Assembly (NCBI GenBank): GCA_907164885.2
Contig: OU015503.1
Span: 62,108,720 to 62,172,719, forward strand
Reading direction: 5' to 3'
DNA from: Dolomedes plantarius
Taxonomy: Eukaryota > Arthropoda > Arachnida > Araneae > Dolomedidae
Length of the DNA: 64,000 bases
This document shows positions 12,205 to 21,952 of the stretch, piece after piece. The notes below the pieces were generated by a model. That model was not told where the DNA came from and made no database searches. It saw nothing but the letters and a program-made list of their open reading frames with translations. How positions within the stretch are numbered: position 1 is the first letter of the stretch; each line of letters begins with the position of its first letter. The position numbers and the translations under genes are program-made.

Positions 12205-12580
12205 GGAAAAAAGAGAGTTTCTAAAACTAAAAGTAAATTTATGGAAGTATAACAAAAGAGTATAAAAATAAGTGGTAAATGTATTATTACTTATTAAGTA
12301 ATAATTACTTAATAAGTAATAATACATTAAGCTTAATTTATTTTAAACAATTTGCATTCTAATAGTACATTCTTATGCAAAAATAATTGCTTCAGAGATT
12401 CTAAAACTAAAAGTAAATTTATGGAAGTATAACAAAGAGTATGAAAATAATAGACACTATTATTTTTATACTCTGTTATACTTCCATAAATTTACTTTTA
12501 GTTTTAGAATCTCTGTAGCAATTATTTTTGCATAAAAATGTATTAGAATGCAAATTGTTCGAAATAAATTAAGCTTAATT
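12205..12580. repeat. Cluster of palindromes in the foldback core
   Basis: A perfect 22 bp-arm palindrome with a 3 nt centre lies at 12,280-12,326. A larger inverted pair follows (about 12,330-12,452 against 12,455-12,580, only a few bases apart), sharing AAAAGTAAATTTATGGAAG. A third, direct copy of that module is split by the LINE (2,278-2,363 and 12,214-12,272). The region could extrude long cruciforms. Confidence 0.85.
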
Positions 12581-12634
12581 TATTATTAAGAAATTAAGAT
12601 CCAAAATACAATATTTTGGAGGGGAATAATACGT

Positions 12635-12870
12635 CCTTTAGAAGTCTAAAATATCTAAATCGCGTACCCTCCACATCGAAATTTTCACTGTTATAGACGT
12701 CCTATAGAGCGCCGCTTAGATATCGTAGACGTCTTATGGATCTCAAAGAGAGCACACCTCGGAGCTCCTATAGAGCTCCATTCCACGTGATGTAGATATT
12801 TTTCGACGTCTTATAGAGGTACGCGTTTTTATGAGGTGAGGTATTATAGACGTCTAATAGAGATCGGTGT
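12635..12870. repeat. Right subterminal GACGTC-rich degenerate array
   Basis: It mirrors the left array at 1,325-1,570, with repeated GACGTC(C/T)TATAGAG-type motifs and interspersed GAGCTC sites between the core and the right arm. Confidence 0.5.
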
Positions 12871-12984
12871 GTTGTGTGGGCACCTTGTGGTACACCTTTG
12901 GTCTGTAAGTATATACTATTATTATGAACTATGTAATTATGTTTAGTTACAAAATCTAGCAGCCTATTGAAACGAGTTAGTTTA

Positions 12985-14197
12985 ATTTCGTTGCCTAAGT
13001 ATTAAATATTATTTTGTACTAACATTATGATTATTCTATTTAAATCAATTACATTGATATTATTAAATAGATCTTTAAAATCATAAGTTAGTACTGTTTT
13101 ACAATTATCTAACTTGTAGTTTTCTAATTAGACGAAAGCTATTATCAATTATACCACAAACACCAGATGTTATATTTTTATAGATTAATTTAAGGTAATT
13201 TAATAATATTACACTTGCATTTTTATATAAGCTTTTTTATGTAAGTTACAATCAAAAGTCTTACATTTATTGTAACTTTTACCTCTTTTAGTTTTGATGT
13301 CTTAGTATGTTTCGATCATTTTCTTTCAAGTTGATGGGATAATTCATCAAGAAAATTTTAAAAAAGCTTTTATTAATACATAGAATTGTCAAGTTTATAT
13401 GATTCAACAGAAAATTAAAAAAAATGGCATATAAAAAGTTCTTTTTATCTTATAATTATCACCATGTTTTAATTAACTCGCTTTCTTGTTTGTTTGTGTG
13501 TTTGTCAGGTACAAATTTTGCAATCGATTTTTAACTAACTTCCCGACTAGCTAGACATTTGAAACTTTTAGAATAGCTCAGAACACGATGACAATGTATT
13601 CTTTTAATACTTTATCCCTCTTTAAGCAGATTTGAATTCATTTTCAGTTTATTTTGTTGTTTGAAAATTTCTTATAATTGCTCTCTTTATTACGCATTTG
13701 AACATTTTCTTCAAGTTGATGGAATAATTCATGAAAAAAAAAATTAAAGATGTATTTATTGATACATGAAATTGTCAAGTTTATATCATTCAACAGAAAA
13801 TTTAAAAACGTGGTATATAAAAAGTTCTTTTTATCTTGTAATTATTGAAAATTTGTACTGAGTAAAACGTATCAAATTTTAGTTAAACTCTTGATTTAAT
13901 AAAACATACTGTTAAAAAATGAACTTATAATTATTTAAAGAGTATTTGTGCCAGTGTAAGTTACCAAAATTAAAGGTTAATTTAGCGACACGACAAGATC
14001 AAACAGCAGGAATTCAAAGACGTTTAGTACGACGAAAAGGCCAAATGCTATATTACGCCGTCCATATATCTCCCTCCCACCATCTGAGAAGCGTAGGAGA
14101 CTGTGAGTGCATATGTTTAGCTGGCCAAGCCTACTTTTTGTTTCTTCAGCTTCTAAAACTAAATTTTAATATCCCTTTCACGATATTACAAATCTTC
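12985..14197 (-). repeat. Right arm of the foldback element
   Basis: This is the reverse complement of the left arm: position 14,197 pairs with position 1 and about 12,985 pairs with about 1,190. The similarity weakens inward, where GACGTC-rich sequence starts. Confidence 0.85.
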
Positions 14198-15168
14198 ACT
14201 GACTTCAGACATTAGAGTAATTAAACAAGGTATTCTTACCACATTTGTAGCCAGCTATCGACTTGCCTCCTGAGTCTATTCTCGAGAGGGTGGAAAATAT
14301 TCTAGAATCGTGATATACGTTGCGCTGTTCTCTAAATAATTCATACCAGTGCACAAAAACTACTCGATACTTTTATATTCACTATATTTAACACATTACA
14401 AATATTACATAAATAAATACACTTAACATCTATTTAATCATTACAGCACAACAAATATCAATCTTAACTCTTTTATCACGGAGTTCGTTCTGGACAGTCT
14501 TTACTGGGTGGAGCTAAAGGTCAGAGTTAGATGTTGCCAATTGTAACACGCGTCATACTGCAAAGACTCGTGAAATTGGGCACGCGTTGGTCGACCCTTC
14601 TCCTTACGAAGCTAGACTCACATCTTTCAAGTTTAAATCCTTTAAGTCCTTCTTTTATCTATATATAATTGCTTTAACACTGCTAAAAACCTTCCTCTAG
14701 GAAAACCGTTTTTGGTGCTCTTCCCTTCCTATAAATGGCGCCAGTGGTCCAATACCCAATCTCCATGATTGGAAACGGCCATTCCGTTTCATTTTAGCGA
14801 AAGTCATCGTCAAGGTATATTCTTTTTAGCACACAGTTATGGGTTTACCCCTGCTTTATGGGGAAAGGGAATTTTCTTCGCAGGCCAAAGCTAGGACCAA
14901 TCACGAATTCAGGCGGGAGCCGTGCGATTTTTCTAAATTCATGTTCGGCAACTCGTTTACTTCGGAGAATTGCTATAAGTTTATTAATTCATTATCCGTT
15001 CGGAGGTGAAAGCAGTGCAATGCTTCGTAATGCTAGGAACGCCGGCGCCGTAAACCCTACTACCTTGAACTTGAATTCAAAGACGAAAATTTTAACCGCT
15101 AGATCAACAGCTACCACTAAAAGTGCATAGAAATATTGTATTAGTAGTTTCTAAGAATTATGAATATC
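14198..15168. other. Unassigned region upstream of U1
   Basis: No gene recognised. The sequence at 14,470-15,120 is less AT-rich than its surroundings and may hold decayed mobile DNA. A snRNA promoter element is expected about 55 bp upstream of the U1 start, but I cannot identify one with confidence. Confidence 0.3.
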
Positions 15169-15330
15169 ATACTTACCTGGCACTGGGGTATGCCTTGATC
15201 AACAAGGAGGCTCCCCCGAGCAGAGGCCTCTCATTGCACTTCGGGAGGTTGACGTTCGCCACATTCGCAAATTGCGATTGCTTGGGGTGCAGAATTTTTG
15301 GTAGCTGGGACTGCGTTCGCGCCGTCCTTA
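15169..15330 (+). ncRNA. U1 spliceosomal snRNA (gene or recent pseudogene)
   Basis: The sequence starts with the invariant U1 5' end ATACTTACCTG, which pairs with 5' splice sites. Stem-loop I follows (loop GATCAACAAGG, 15,197-15,207), then stem-loop II with the U1A-binding ATTGCAC, stem-loop III, an Sm site AATTTTTGG (15,293-15,301) and stem-loop IV with GGACTGCGTTCGCGCCGTCC (15,308-15,327), very close to insect U1. Length (about 162 nt) fits. Loop I departs from the usual GATCACGAAGG that U1-70K recognises, and loop II reads ATTGCACTTCG instead of ATTGCACTCCG. The copy may therefore be a variant or a pseudogene; the intact ends and Sm site argue against a very old relic. Confidence 0.85.
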
Positions 15331-16112
15331 TGATAATAATAGTAGATTACACAGTTCTTTGCGCCGTGAACAATACAGGTTCTAAAGACTGAGTTATGCG
15401 ATAGAGAAACCCTTGAATTCAAATCCTCGAATGATGTTTGCCTATTTTGAAATTTTCGTTGTTTACAAAGTACGCTGCATACCAGAGTTTCTCAAACATT
15501 TTTTTTTAACCGTGGCCATCTTTCACCCTGTGCCATAAGTAACGGTACATAACTCTTCGCGAGATAATTCTTCTGCAACTAATTCTGATTTTATAGAACT
15601 TTCCTCAACCGTTTCGAATTTGGTCATTAATTGGCCAAGTTTTGGGTAATCATAATTTTGGATCAATGATAATATTTTCGGATCAATGTTTTCTTGCCCT
15701 GTTAGTAATAAACAACGCGGTGTGAGTCGAGAACAAGGTATATTCCCTGAAGGTTTGTAAAGAAGGTTTGTGTTGAAGAAGGTTTGTAAAAGTCAGGGTC
15801 TTCGTGCTCAATGTATTATCTGGCAAAAGAAATTTAAATATATCTAAAATTGTGGATGAAATCAAAGACGTGATTTTAGGAACCACTATAAAATTTGTCT
15901 CATTCTTAAATTCTCCATCTTTGGAATTGTACCACGAATTTGGTGTAATATAATGCTAATAATCTTGGTAAGCCTGTTGCAATGCACTAGTCGTGATTGT
16001 CTCGGGCTTGTCATTTCGAGCTTCTGAAAATAAAATATCATTGAGAAAACAAAAATATAAAAATTTATTAATATAGTCGCGTTTTCTTCATGTCCGTTTT
16101 TTCCTTACTTAA
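15331..16112. other. Unassigned region, no gene seen
   Basis: AT-rich sequence with a short local duplication (GAAGGTTTGT repeated at about 15,745-15,790). No coding frame, RNA or mobile-element end recognised. Confidence 0.3.
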
Positions 16113-16260
16113 GGCAGCCGGACGATGGCCGAAAGGTTAGGTCGCTGGCATTCGGTACCAAAGTCTGTGGGATCGAGTCCCGCTCTTGGAATGGACGTTT
16201 GTAGCCGTTCGGAATCGGCTTTACGCAGTAGGTCCATGGCAGGACACCCCAGGGAAATTT
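16113..16260 (+). mobile_element. tRNA-derived SINE, copy A
   Basis: A tRNA-like head carries a pol III A box (TGGCCGAAAGG, 16,126-16,136) and B box (GGATCGAGTCC, 16,170-16,180) at tRNA spacing. It is followed by a body (TTTGTAGCCGTTCGGAATCG) shared with the SINE at 49,995-50,195. The head is closest to a Ser/Leu-type tRNA with a degraded acceptor stem, so it is not a functional tRNA gene. The downstream end is ill-defined and AT-rich. Confidence 0.75.
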
Positions 16261-16363
16261 TATTTTTGTATTTACACTCAATTTGTAATGATTATTTTTT
16301 TTATCAAGTGTAACTCACTCCAAAAATTGTTATGAATTTAAAAAAAAATACATAAACTGTTTG

Positions 16364-17055
16364 AAATTAAGCAAAAAATAGCAATAAAATTCAAAATCAA
16401 AAGCACGTTTAGCATCACGTTACACATCTGCTGATGATAGCTTTATTTGTAAAATTTTTTTTCACTTTTGTTCATAGCAAAGATAACGATATAATTTGCC
16501 TTCAAACTGTATAACAGCCCCTAAACGCTTTAGTAAAATTTTAAATCGTTTTAAAATATCATTTTTGTTTTTGACAAAACATTTACAGAATTTTTATACT
16601 AAATTAAAAGTTTAGTAGACTTTAGTTGTTTAGTAGAAATTTTGTATTATTTATTTAGTCAGACCACTATCAATAGGAAACCTATACATAATTTCATAGA
16701 GATACTTTGAAGGGGATTTTTTTCTATACCCTTCTGAGTATGCTAAATCACCAAAAATCCCATTTTGATACATGTAAGCTTAAATTTCATAAGTTCAGCA
16801 GGGTCCGCCTAAACAGTACAGAAATATCTTTTCCTGCAATGTAATTATCTAGGAATAGTGGATGTTTCAGCACATTCTAAAAACTGTTTGGTAGACGTCA
16901 TCCGATCAAGTAATAAATGAATTGGGCGTGCACCTTAACCACTTCCTCTTACCAGGCCCTATCCCTGAGTGCGCCAGTGGATGTCGTAGAAAAACCTTCT
17001 AAGGATATTTAAAATTCCAATCGAAAATGTTAAATATTATACTCAACAGACACTA
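16364..17055 (+). repeat. 0.7 kb direct repeat, copy 1
   Basis: About 690 bp aligns over its full length with 18,110-18,812. The shared sequence includes CATCTGCTGATGATAGCTTT, GTTCAGCAGGGTCCGC and CCAGGCCCTATCCCTGAGTG. Divergence appears to be of the order of 10%. The ends do not read TG...CA, so LTRs are unlikely. Confidence 0.85.
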
Positions 17056-18109
17056 ACACATAATCTTGAAATTACTTTATGTATTTAATACAATGACTCC
17101 GTCAAATAAAGCTTCCAGAGATGAAATATTATATAATTAAAAAAAAGAAAAATTGAATATACTAGAGAAAGGCGGAGCTAAGGGCTGGAGTTACAGTAAA
17201 ACCATCCCCGTGATGATATCATCTCTCTTGAACTTCCAGAAATACAACAGATTAACTGAGAAAATTACTTTGGATTTTAAATCAAAATAAAGGAAAATTT
17301 TTTTTTAGGTAAATATATCAATAAAATTGTTTTATCTTGTTAATGTGGGAATCAGATTGTACAAAAATTTAATTCCTTAAGGAGAGTATAATATACGGAA
17401 TTCAAGGGTGTATCCGAAGGTGGAGCTTTATAACTTAAAATGTAAAGGCAGAAGCTTTTACAGTTATTTTGATTTCCATATGTTACATGTGACTAAAATT
17501 TATTGCATCTGAACATACAATATCATTTACGCAACATTAAAAAAATTCGGTTTATATAGTCTTATGTCCCGCCTACCAAGTGAGCACACGGAAAGTTATT
17601 TCACGTACAATCTTATTCACTTTTTGGTTGGTACAATTTTGAATCTGGGATTTTTATCAATGTATAAAACTTATCAAAGTCGATGCTGTGGATGGTGGGA
17701 GGTGTGGCAAAATATTACATAACTAAATTAGTCTTTTTAACACTACATCAAGCGGAAAATTTGGAGTTATAATAGAAAATTTCTAAGTGTGCAATATTCA
17801 GTATTAATAACTGAATAAAACAATAAGGAAAAAAGTCTGAAATATTCCGATAATTTAGATTAAATTAGATTTATTTAGTTTTAATTCCAATAGTTATGTT
17901 TCACAGTACTATTTTTTAACGACGTACATATTTTAAACGATCCTAAATGAACATTCACATACTGTATCTACTAAGAATAATTAATATTATTTGTTTAAAT
18001 CATTAGTTGTTCTATCTGAAAATCATATAAAGTACATGTAGTGAAAAAACATTTTGTACACTCGACATTTATTGCAGTTAAAACATAATTTTATTTAAAT
18101 ACTTTTATA
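17056..18109. other. Spacer between the two direct repeats
   Basis: About 1.05 kb of AT-rich DNA with no coding frame, primer-binding site or polypurine tract visible. Confidence 0.4.
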
Positions 18110-18812
18110 AAATTAAGCAAAAAATAGCAATAAAATTAAATATGAAAAGCACGTTTAGTTATATTTACTCATCTGCTGATGATAGCTTTGTTTGTTACAT
18201 TTTTTTTTCACTTTTGTTCATAGCAAAAGTGACGAAATAATTTGCCTTCAAACTCTATAACAGCCCATTAATGCTTTAATATAATTTTAAATCGTTTTGA
18301 AATAGGATTTTCCTCATTTTTGTTTTTGGGAAAATATTTACAGAATTTTTATACGAAATTAAAAATTTAGTAGACTTTAGTTGTTTAGTAGAAATTTAGT
18401 ATTATTTATTTAGTCAGACCACTAACAGTAGGGAGGCTGTACACAATTTCATAGAGATACTTTGAAGGGAATTTTTTCTATACCTTTCTGAGTATGATAA
18501 ATTGCAAAAAATCCCATTTTAATACATGTAAGCTTAAATTTGATAAGTTCAGCAGGGTCCGCATAAACAGTACAACATAGAAATATCTTTTCCTGCAATG
18601 TAATTCTCCAGGAATAGTGGATGTTTCAGCACATTCTAAAAATGTTTGGTAGACGTCACCCGATAATGTAATAAATAAATTGTGCGTCCATCTTAACCAC
18701 TCCCCCTCACCAGGCCCTATCCCTGAGTGCGGCAGTGGATGTCACAGAAAAACTTTATAAGGATATTTAAAATTCCAATCGAAAATTTTAAATATTATGC
18801 TCAGCAGACACC
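18110..18812 (+). repeat. 0.7 kb direct repeat, copy 2
   Basis: Second copy of the unit at 16,364-17,055 in the same orientation, with small indels relative to it. Confidence 0.85.
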
Positions 18813-19057
18813 GTAATACATCTAGAAGTTTAGTGAAAAGTTTCCCTGGGTCCATTGTGGGTTCTCGTTCCCTACTTTGGATCCACAGGTAGGATAATGT
18901 GATTCTCTAACAGTGTATAGAAAACGTGGTTCAGTTGATGAAGAAACTAGAATGCTGTAGCCTCGTGTAACATAACAACTTTTTTTCCAAATTGTGGCTA
19001 TTATTAGGTGCCGAAACTTACTAGCAAACATCACATGAAACAAACATTCAAACTAAC

Positions 19058-19432
19058 TTGTTCCACAGGAATCATTTGAAAATGGGTCGCAACTCCAATT
19101 CTTGGGCCACGCCCTCAATTGCAGACTTTCAGATGATAAGCAGAGGAGAACCAATCCAGCAGGTTACTCCTACTTTTGTAGCGAGATTGCTTTCTGTGCC
19201 CTCTCCTGGCAACATTGAAAGAATATTTAACACAGCGATTATGTATTTGAGAAAGATTTCTCGTTTTTTCAAAGGGTGCCTAAATAAAGGCTTGCTTAAG
19301 ATGTCAAATCAGCTTGATCAGGCCTTGGCTGTCCTCTGGCAAGTTGAGATGTTTCTAAGTAAGAAAATTTTTTATAGATCCATTTCCTATCATAATGAGT
19401 CCTTGAATGCCTACTATCTTGGCCATAGTTAA
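19058..19432 (+). pseudogene. Possible hAT transposase C-terminal relic
   Basis: A 124-codon open frame contains LLSVPSPGNIERIFNTA, which resembles the hAT dimerisation signature (LS.P...SERVFS..G). The following residues (LLKMSNQLDQALAVLW) would fit the helical segment. The match is short, there are no flanking terminal repeats, and the frame may be chance. Surrounding DNA (18,813-20,210) holds nothing else I recognise. Confidence 0.3.
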
Positions 19433-20211
19433 ATTACCATATGTCTGATATGATCTGTAAATGCAAGTGAGTCAAATCTGTTTCGCATTGTCTTTATTGA
19501 TTTATTTTTAATTTGCTAGAAAATCATTTGTTATAACATGCAGACATTTACATGTAGGTGTGTTTCTCAGGAATGTAAGTCCATCACCAACTCTGCCCAT
19601 GTCCCCAAAATTCAGGTCTATAATGTCTCAATCGTATAAATCCTAAAAATTGTCATAATATATGCTCTCCCTATTTTTATATGCATACTTATGCTCTCGA
19701 CACTTGTCACCTCCTTTAGGTTAATTGGAAGAATTTGGGGCTGCCGTTAACTTGGCGATTATTTACTTCCTTTTATGATGTATCCCCTTTTCTGGTTACC
19801 CCTACAATTCCGTGTGAATGTGCCTTTGATAGCAACCCTGTTTACAGAGAGCAATCTAATCCCAGCATCAGTTTTGCTCCTGCTGCCATCTGTTGACTTA
19901 TAAAGGTTTCTGTTTCTAAATCTTTTATTTTTTTCCATACGATGATAAGAAATTAAACCGGAGCGATTTCAGTGCAATTATATATTTTAATTTCGTTTTC
20001 TGAAGAACTTATATTTCACTAAAAATGTAATTATTCAAATGTATTTTACATTTAAATTTGCTATTGTATAGTTAGGGACTATATTTTCATCATTTTCCTA
20101 CTTTGGTGCTATATTCCGGCGAAAAATAGCACAGAAATTTTCTCAAGTTTTTGTAAAAAATGGCACCGAACGTAGTCGGATACCTTAAACTTTTCATGTT
20201 GCGACTTTTTT

Positions 20212-20357
20212 TAAAGGTCGCCAGAATTTCTGAGTTCGCTTTTTTTTCCCCTTCATATTTCGTTGTTCTGGTGTTTTAAACTTTTAAAAACAGCAAAATA
20301 TGAGCGTGAAAAAAAATGGCGGACTCAGAAACGCAAATTTGGCGACTTTTCCAAAAT
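20212..20357. repeat. Imperfect foldback repeat
   Basis: The left arm (TCGCCAGAATTTCTGAGTTCGC...) and right arm (...GCGGACTCAGAAACGCAAATTTGGCGA) are reverse complements with mismatches, about 48 bp each around a spacer of about 45 bp. Probably a short MITE. Confidence 0.6.
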
Positions 20358-20798
20358 AAAATTGCCAAAAAGTCGCCAACCGCCCCAGCTTCTTTCGATT
20401 TACCCCCACGGTTTTTGAGAAATTCGAATGCATACAGTACTAATTAAATTATGATAAATGTTTTATTAAACAATCCTGGGCTTATTTAATTTTCCTTGTT
20501 TGGAAATGGTGGCTAACATCTGTAAACTGAACTCGGCTTTAAAAAATTCATGCATACAATGTCTGTTTCACACAGGCTTTTCCTCATATCGAATCGATAA
20601 AAAATGTGGTTAAGATACGGCGAAGTAAGCGGCTGTGCCTTAACTGTTCCTACGAAGTTCTTGGGATTCATTTTACGCCCATCGGAACCAAAAATGTTAA
20701 ACTTGCTTTCATCGTCAAATAAGACATTATTCCAATACGTTTGGGGCTTATTTATCATTGATAGTGCGAAGAAAATCTTAAGATTTCTGTTTATCTCA

Positions 20799-21095
20799 TG
20801 TAGTGTCGCTTCGTCAGACGACAATTAAATTCACATCAATTTATTCCACATCAATTTATCGTTTGGCCATCAAGATTTTAACTAAATAAGTTGAACATGT
20901 GTGGCAACATAAGTCGACATAAAAAAAGAAGAATCAATGTTTGGTTGTGCCTGTTAGATGTATTCGATGTCAAAAATGTAGATTAATTATTAAGTTGTAT
21001 AAGCAACATCTGATAAATAATAAACTAATATTTATACTGGAGTCAATTATACTGGAAGCGTTATTATTATTCACCTACAATTTAAAGACGCTTCA
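20799..21095 (+). repeat. Ty3 5' LTR
   Basis: 297 bp, starts TGTAGTGTCGC and ends GACGCTTCA. It is longer than the 3' LTR mainly through a 15 bp duplication of CACATCAATTTATTC and an extra ATTATACTGG-like stretch. A TTGGTGGACTCG sequence directly follows and is the likely primer-binding site (TGG matching a tRNA CCA end). Confidence 0.92.
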
Positions 21096-21126
21096 TTGGT
21101 GGACTCGTACGTGATAGAATTCTACT

Positions 21127-21952
21127 ATGGCTGACGAAGATGCAAGCAATGAAAATGACCCTAGTGCAACAACTGCGGCTGTCGCCAAGGTAAGCGTCAA
21201 AGTTCCTTATTTTTGGAAACCAGATCCGAAGATATGGTTCCTTCAGCTAGAAGCACAATTTAGAAATGCAAAAATAACTAAAGACCAAACAAAATATGAT
21301 TATGTGATAAGTTCCATAAACCTGAGATTTTGTCACACGTATCTGATATGCTGCTAAGTCCGCCACAGGATCGCAAATATCAAGCCATTAAGGACAGATT
21401 AATTTCATTATATGCAGACTCAGAGACTCAAAAAACTCAAAAATTGCTGAGTGAGCTAGAACTGGGAGATAAAAAAACATCTCAGTTACTCTGTGAAATG
21501 CGTAATTTGGCAGGTGACAAAGTTACAGATACTTTCCTAAAGACATTGTTGCTCCAGCGTCTACCTGTTAATATGCGCAGCATTATATCTGTTAGTGGCG
21601 AAGATTTGTCAAAAGTGGCGACGATAGCTGATAAGATTTGGGAATTAAATCCTTTTCCCCCCCCCCCCCCCCCCAAATTGCTGCTACTTCGTCCATTACC
21701 GTAAACTCCGGGCTGATTGAAAGCTTATAAAAACAGATGAATGAACTAAGTTTACAAGTTTCTATTTTATCCAGACAACGGCACAGTCGTTCGCATTATC
21801 GTTACCGAACCAAATCAACAGGTAGGAGTTTCAGTGGTAACAGGTCCAGAAATATCTGTTACTATCACGAAAAATTCGGCGACAAGTCATTTAAGTGTAA
21901 ACAACCGTGTAACTTCTCATCTGGATCACACACAAACAACCCGGAAAACTAG
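21127..21952 (+). pseudogene. Ty3 Gag, broken
   Basis: The frame opens at ATG 21,127 (MADEDASNEND) with the arthropod Ty3 matrix-like motif VPYFWKPDPKIWFLQLEAQF. It slips by one base in a C-run near 21,321, continues through the capsid-like stretch to an 18-C run (21,657-21,674), slips again, and meets an in-frame TAA near 21,728. The last segment carries a zinc-knuckle-like [18 protein letters not shown]. Gag would form the particle that houses reverse transcription. Confidence 0.82.

Larger units (their letters stand above)
2364..12213 (-). mobile_element. Near full-length jockey-like non-LTR retrotransposon (LINE)
   Basis: The element lies on the minus strand, with its 5' end at 12,213 and its 3' end at 2,364. 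It is bounded by a 17 bp target duplication (AGAGTTTCTAAAACTAA at 2,347-2,363 and 12,214-12,230). Joining the flanks restores sequence matching a paralogous repeat at 12,385-12,430. Without its two nested insertions it measures 5,100 bp and carries a CCHC Gag-like ORF1, then an ORF2 with an apurinic endonuclease and a reverse transcriptase, as in the jockey clade. The tail is not poly(A). Region 2,364-2,752 is AT-rich 3' UTR. A hAT element (4,804-8,888) and a second LINE end (9,924-10,567) were inserted later. Confidence 0.88.
1..14197. mobile_element. Long foldback (inverted-arm) element hosting nested insertions
   Basis: The first 1.2 kb of the window and the stretch ending at 14,197 are near-perfect reverse complements, so the whole block is a foldback element whose outer left end may lie just outside the window. 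Removing the LINE insertion (2,364-12,213 plus one 17 bp duplication) leaves about 4.3 kb: two arms of roughly 1.2 kb, subterminal GACGTC-rich arrays and a palindrome-rich core. I see no transposase; the 79-codon frame at 953-1,192 lies inside an arm and looks fortuitous. The architecture recalls Foldback/Galileo-type elements or very large MITEs, but no family can be named from sequence alone. Confidence 0.8.

Noticed and set aside
16364..18812. LTR pair of a small retrotransposon
   Set aside because: No TG...CA ends, no primer-binding site or polypurine tract, and no target duplication seen.
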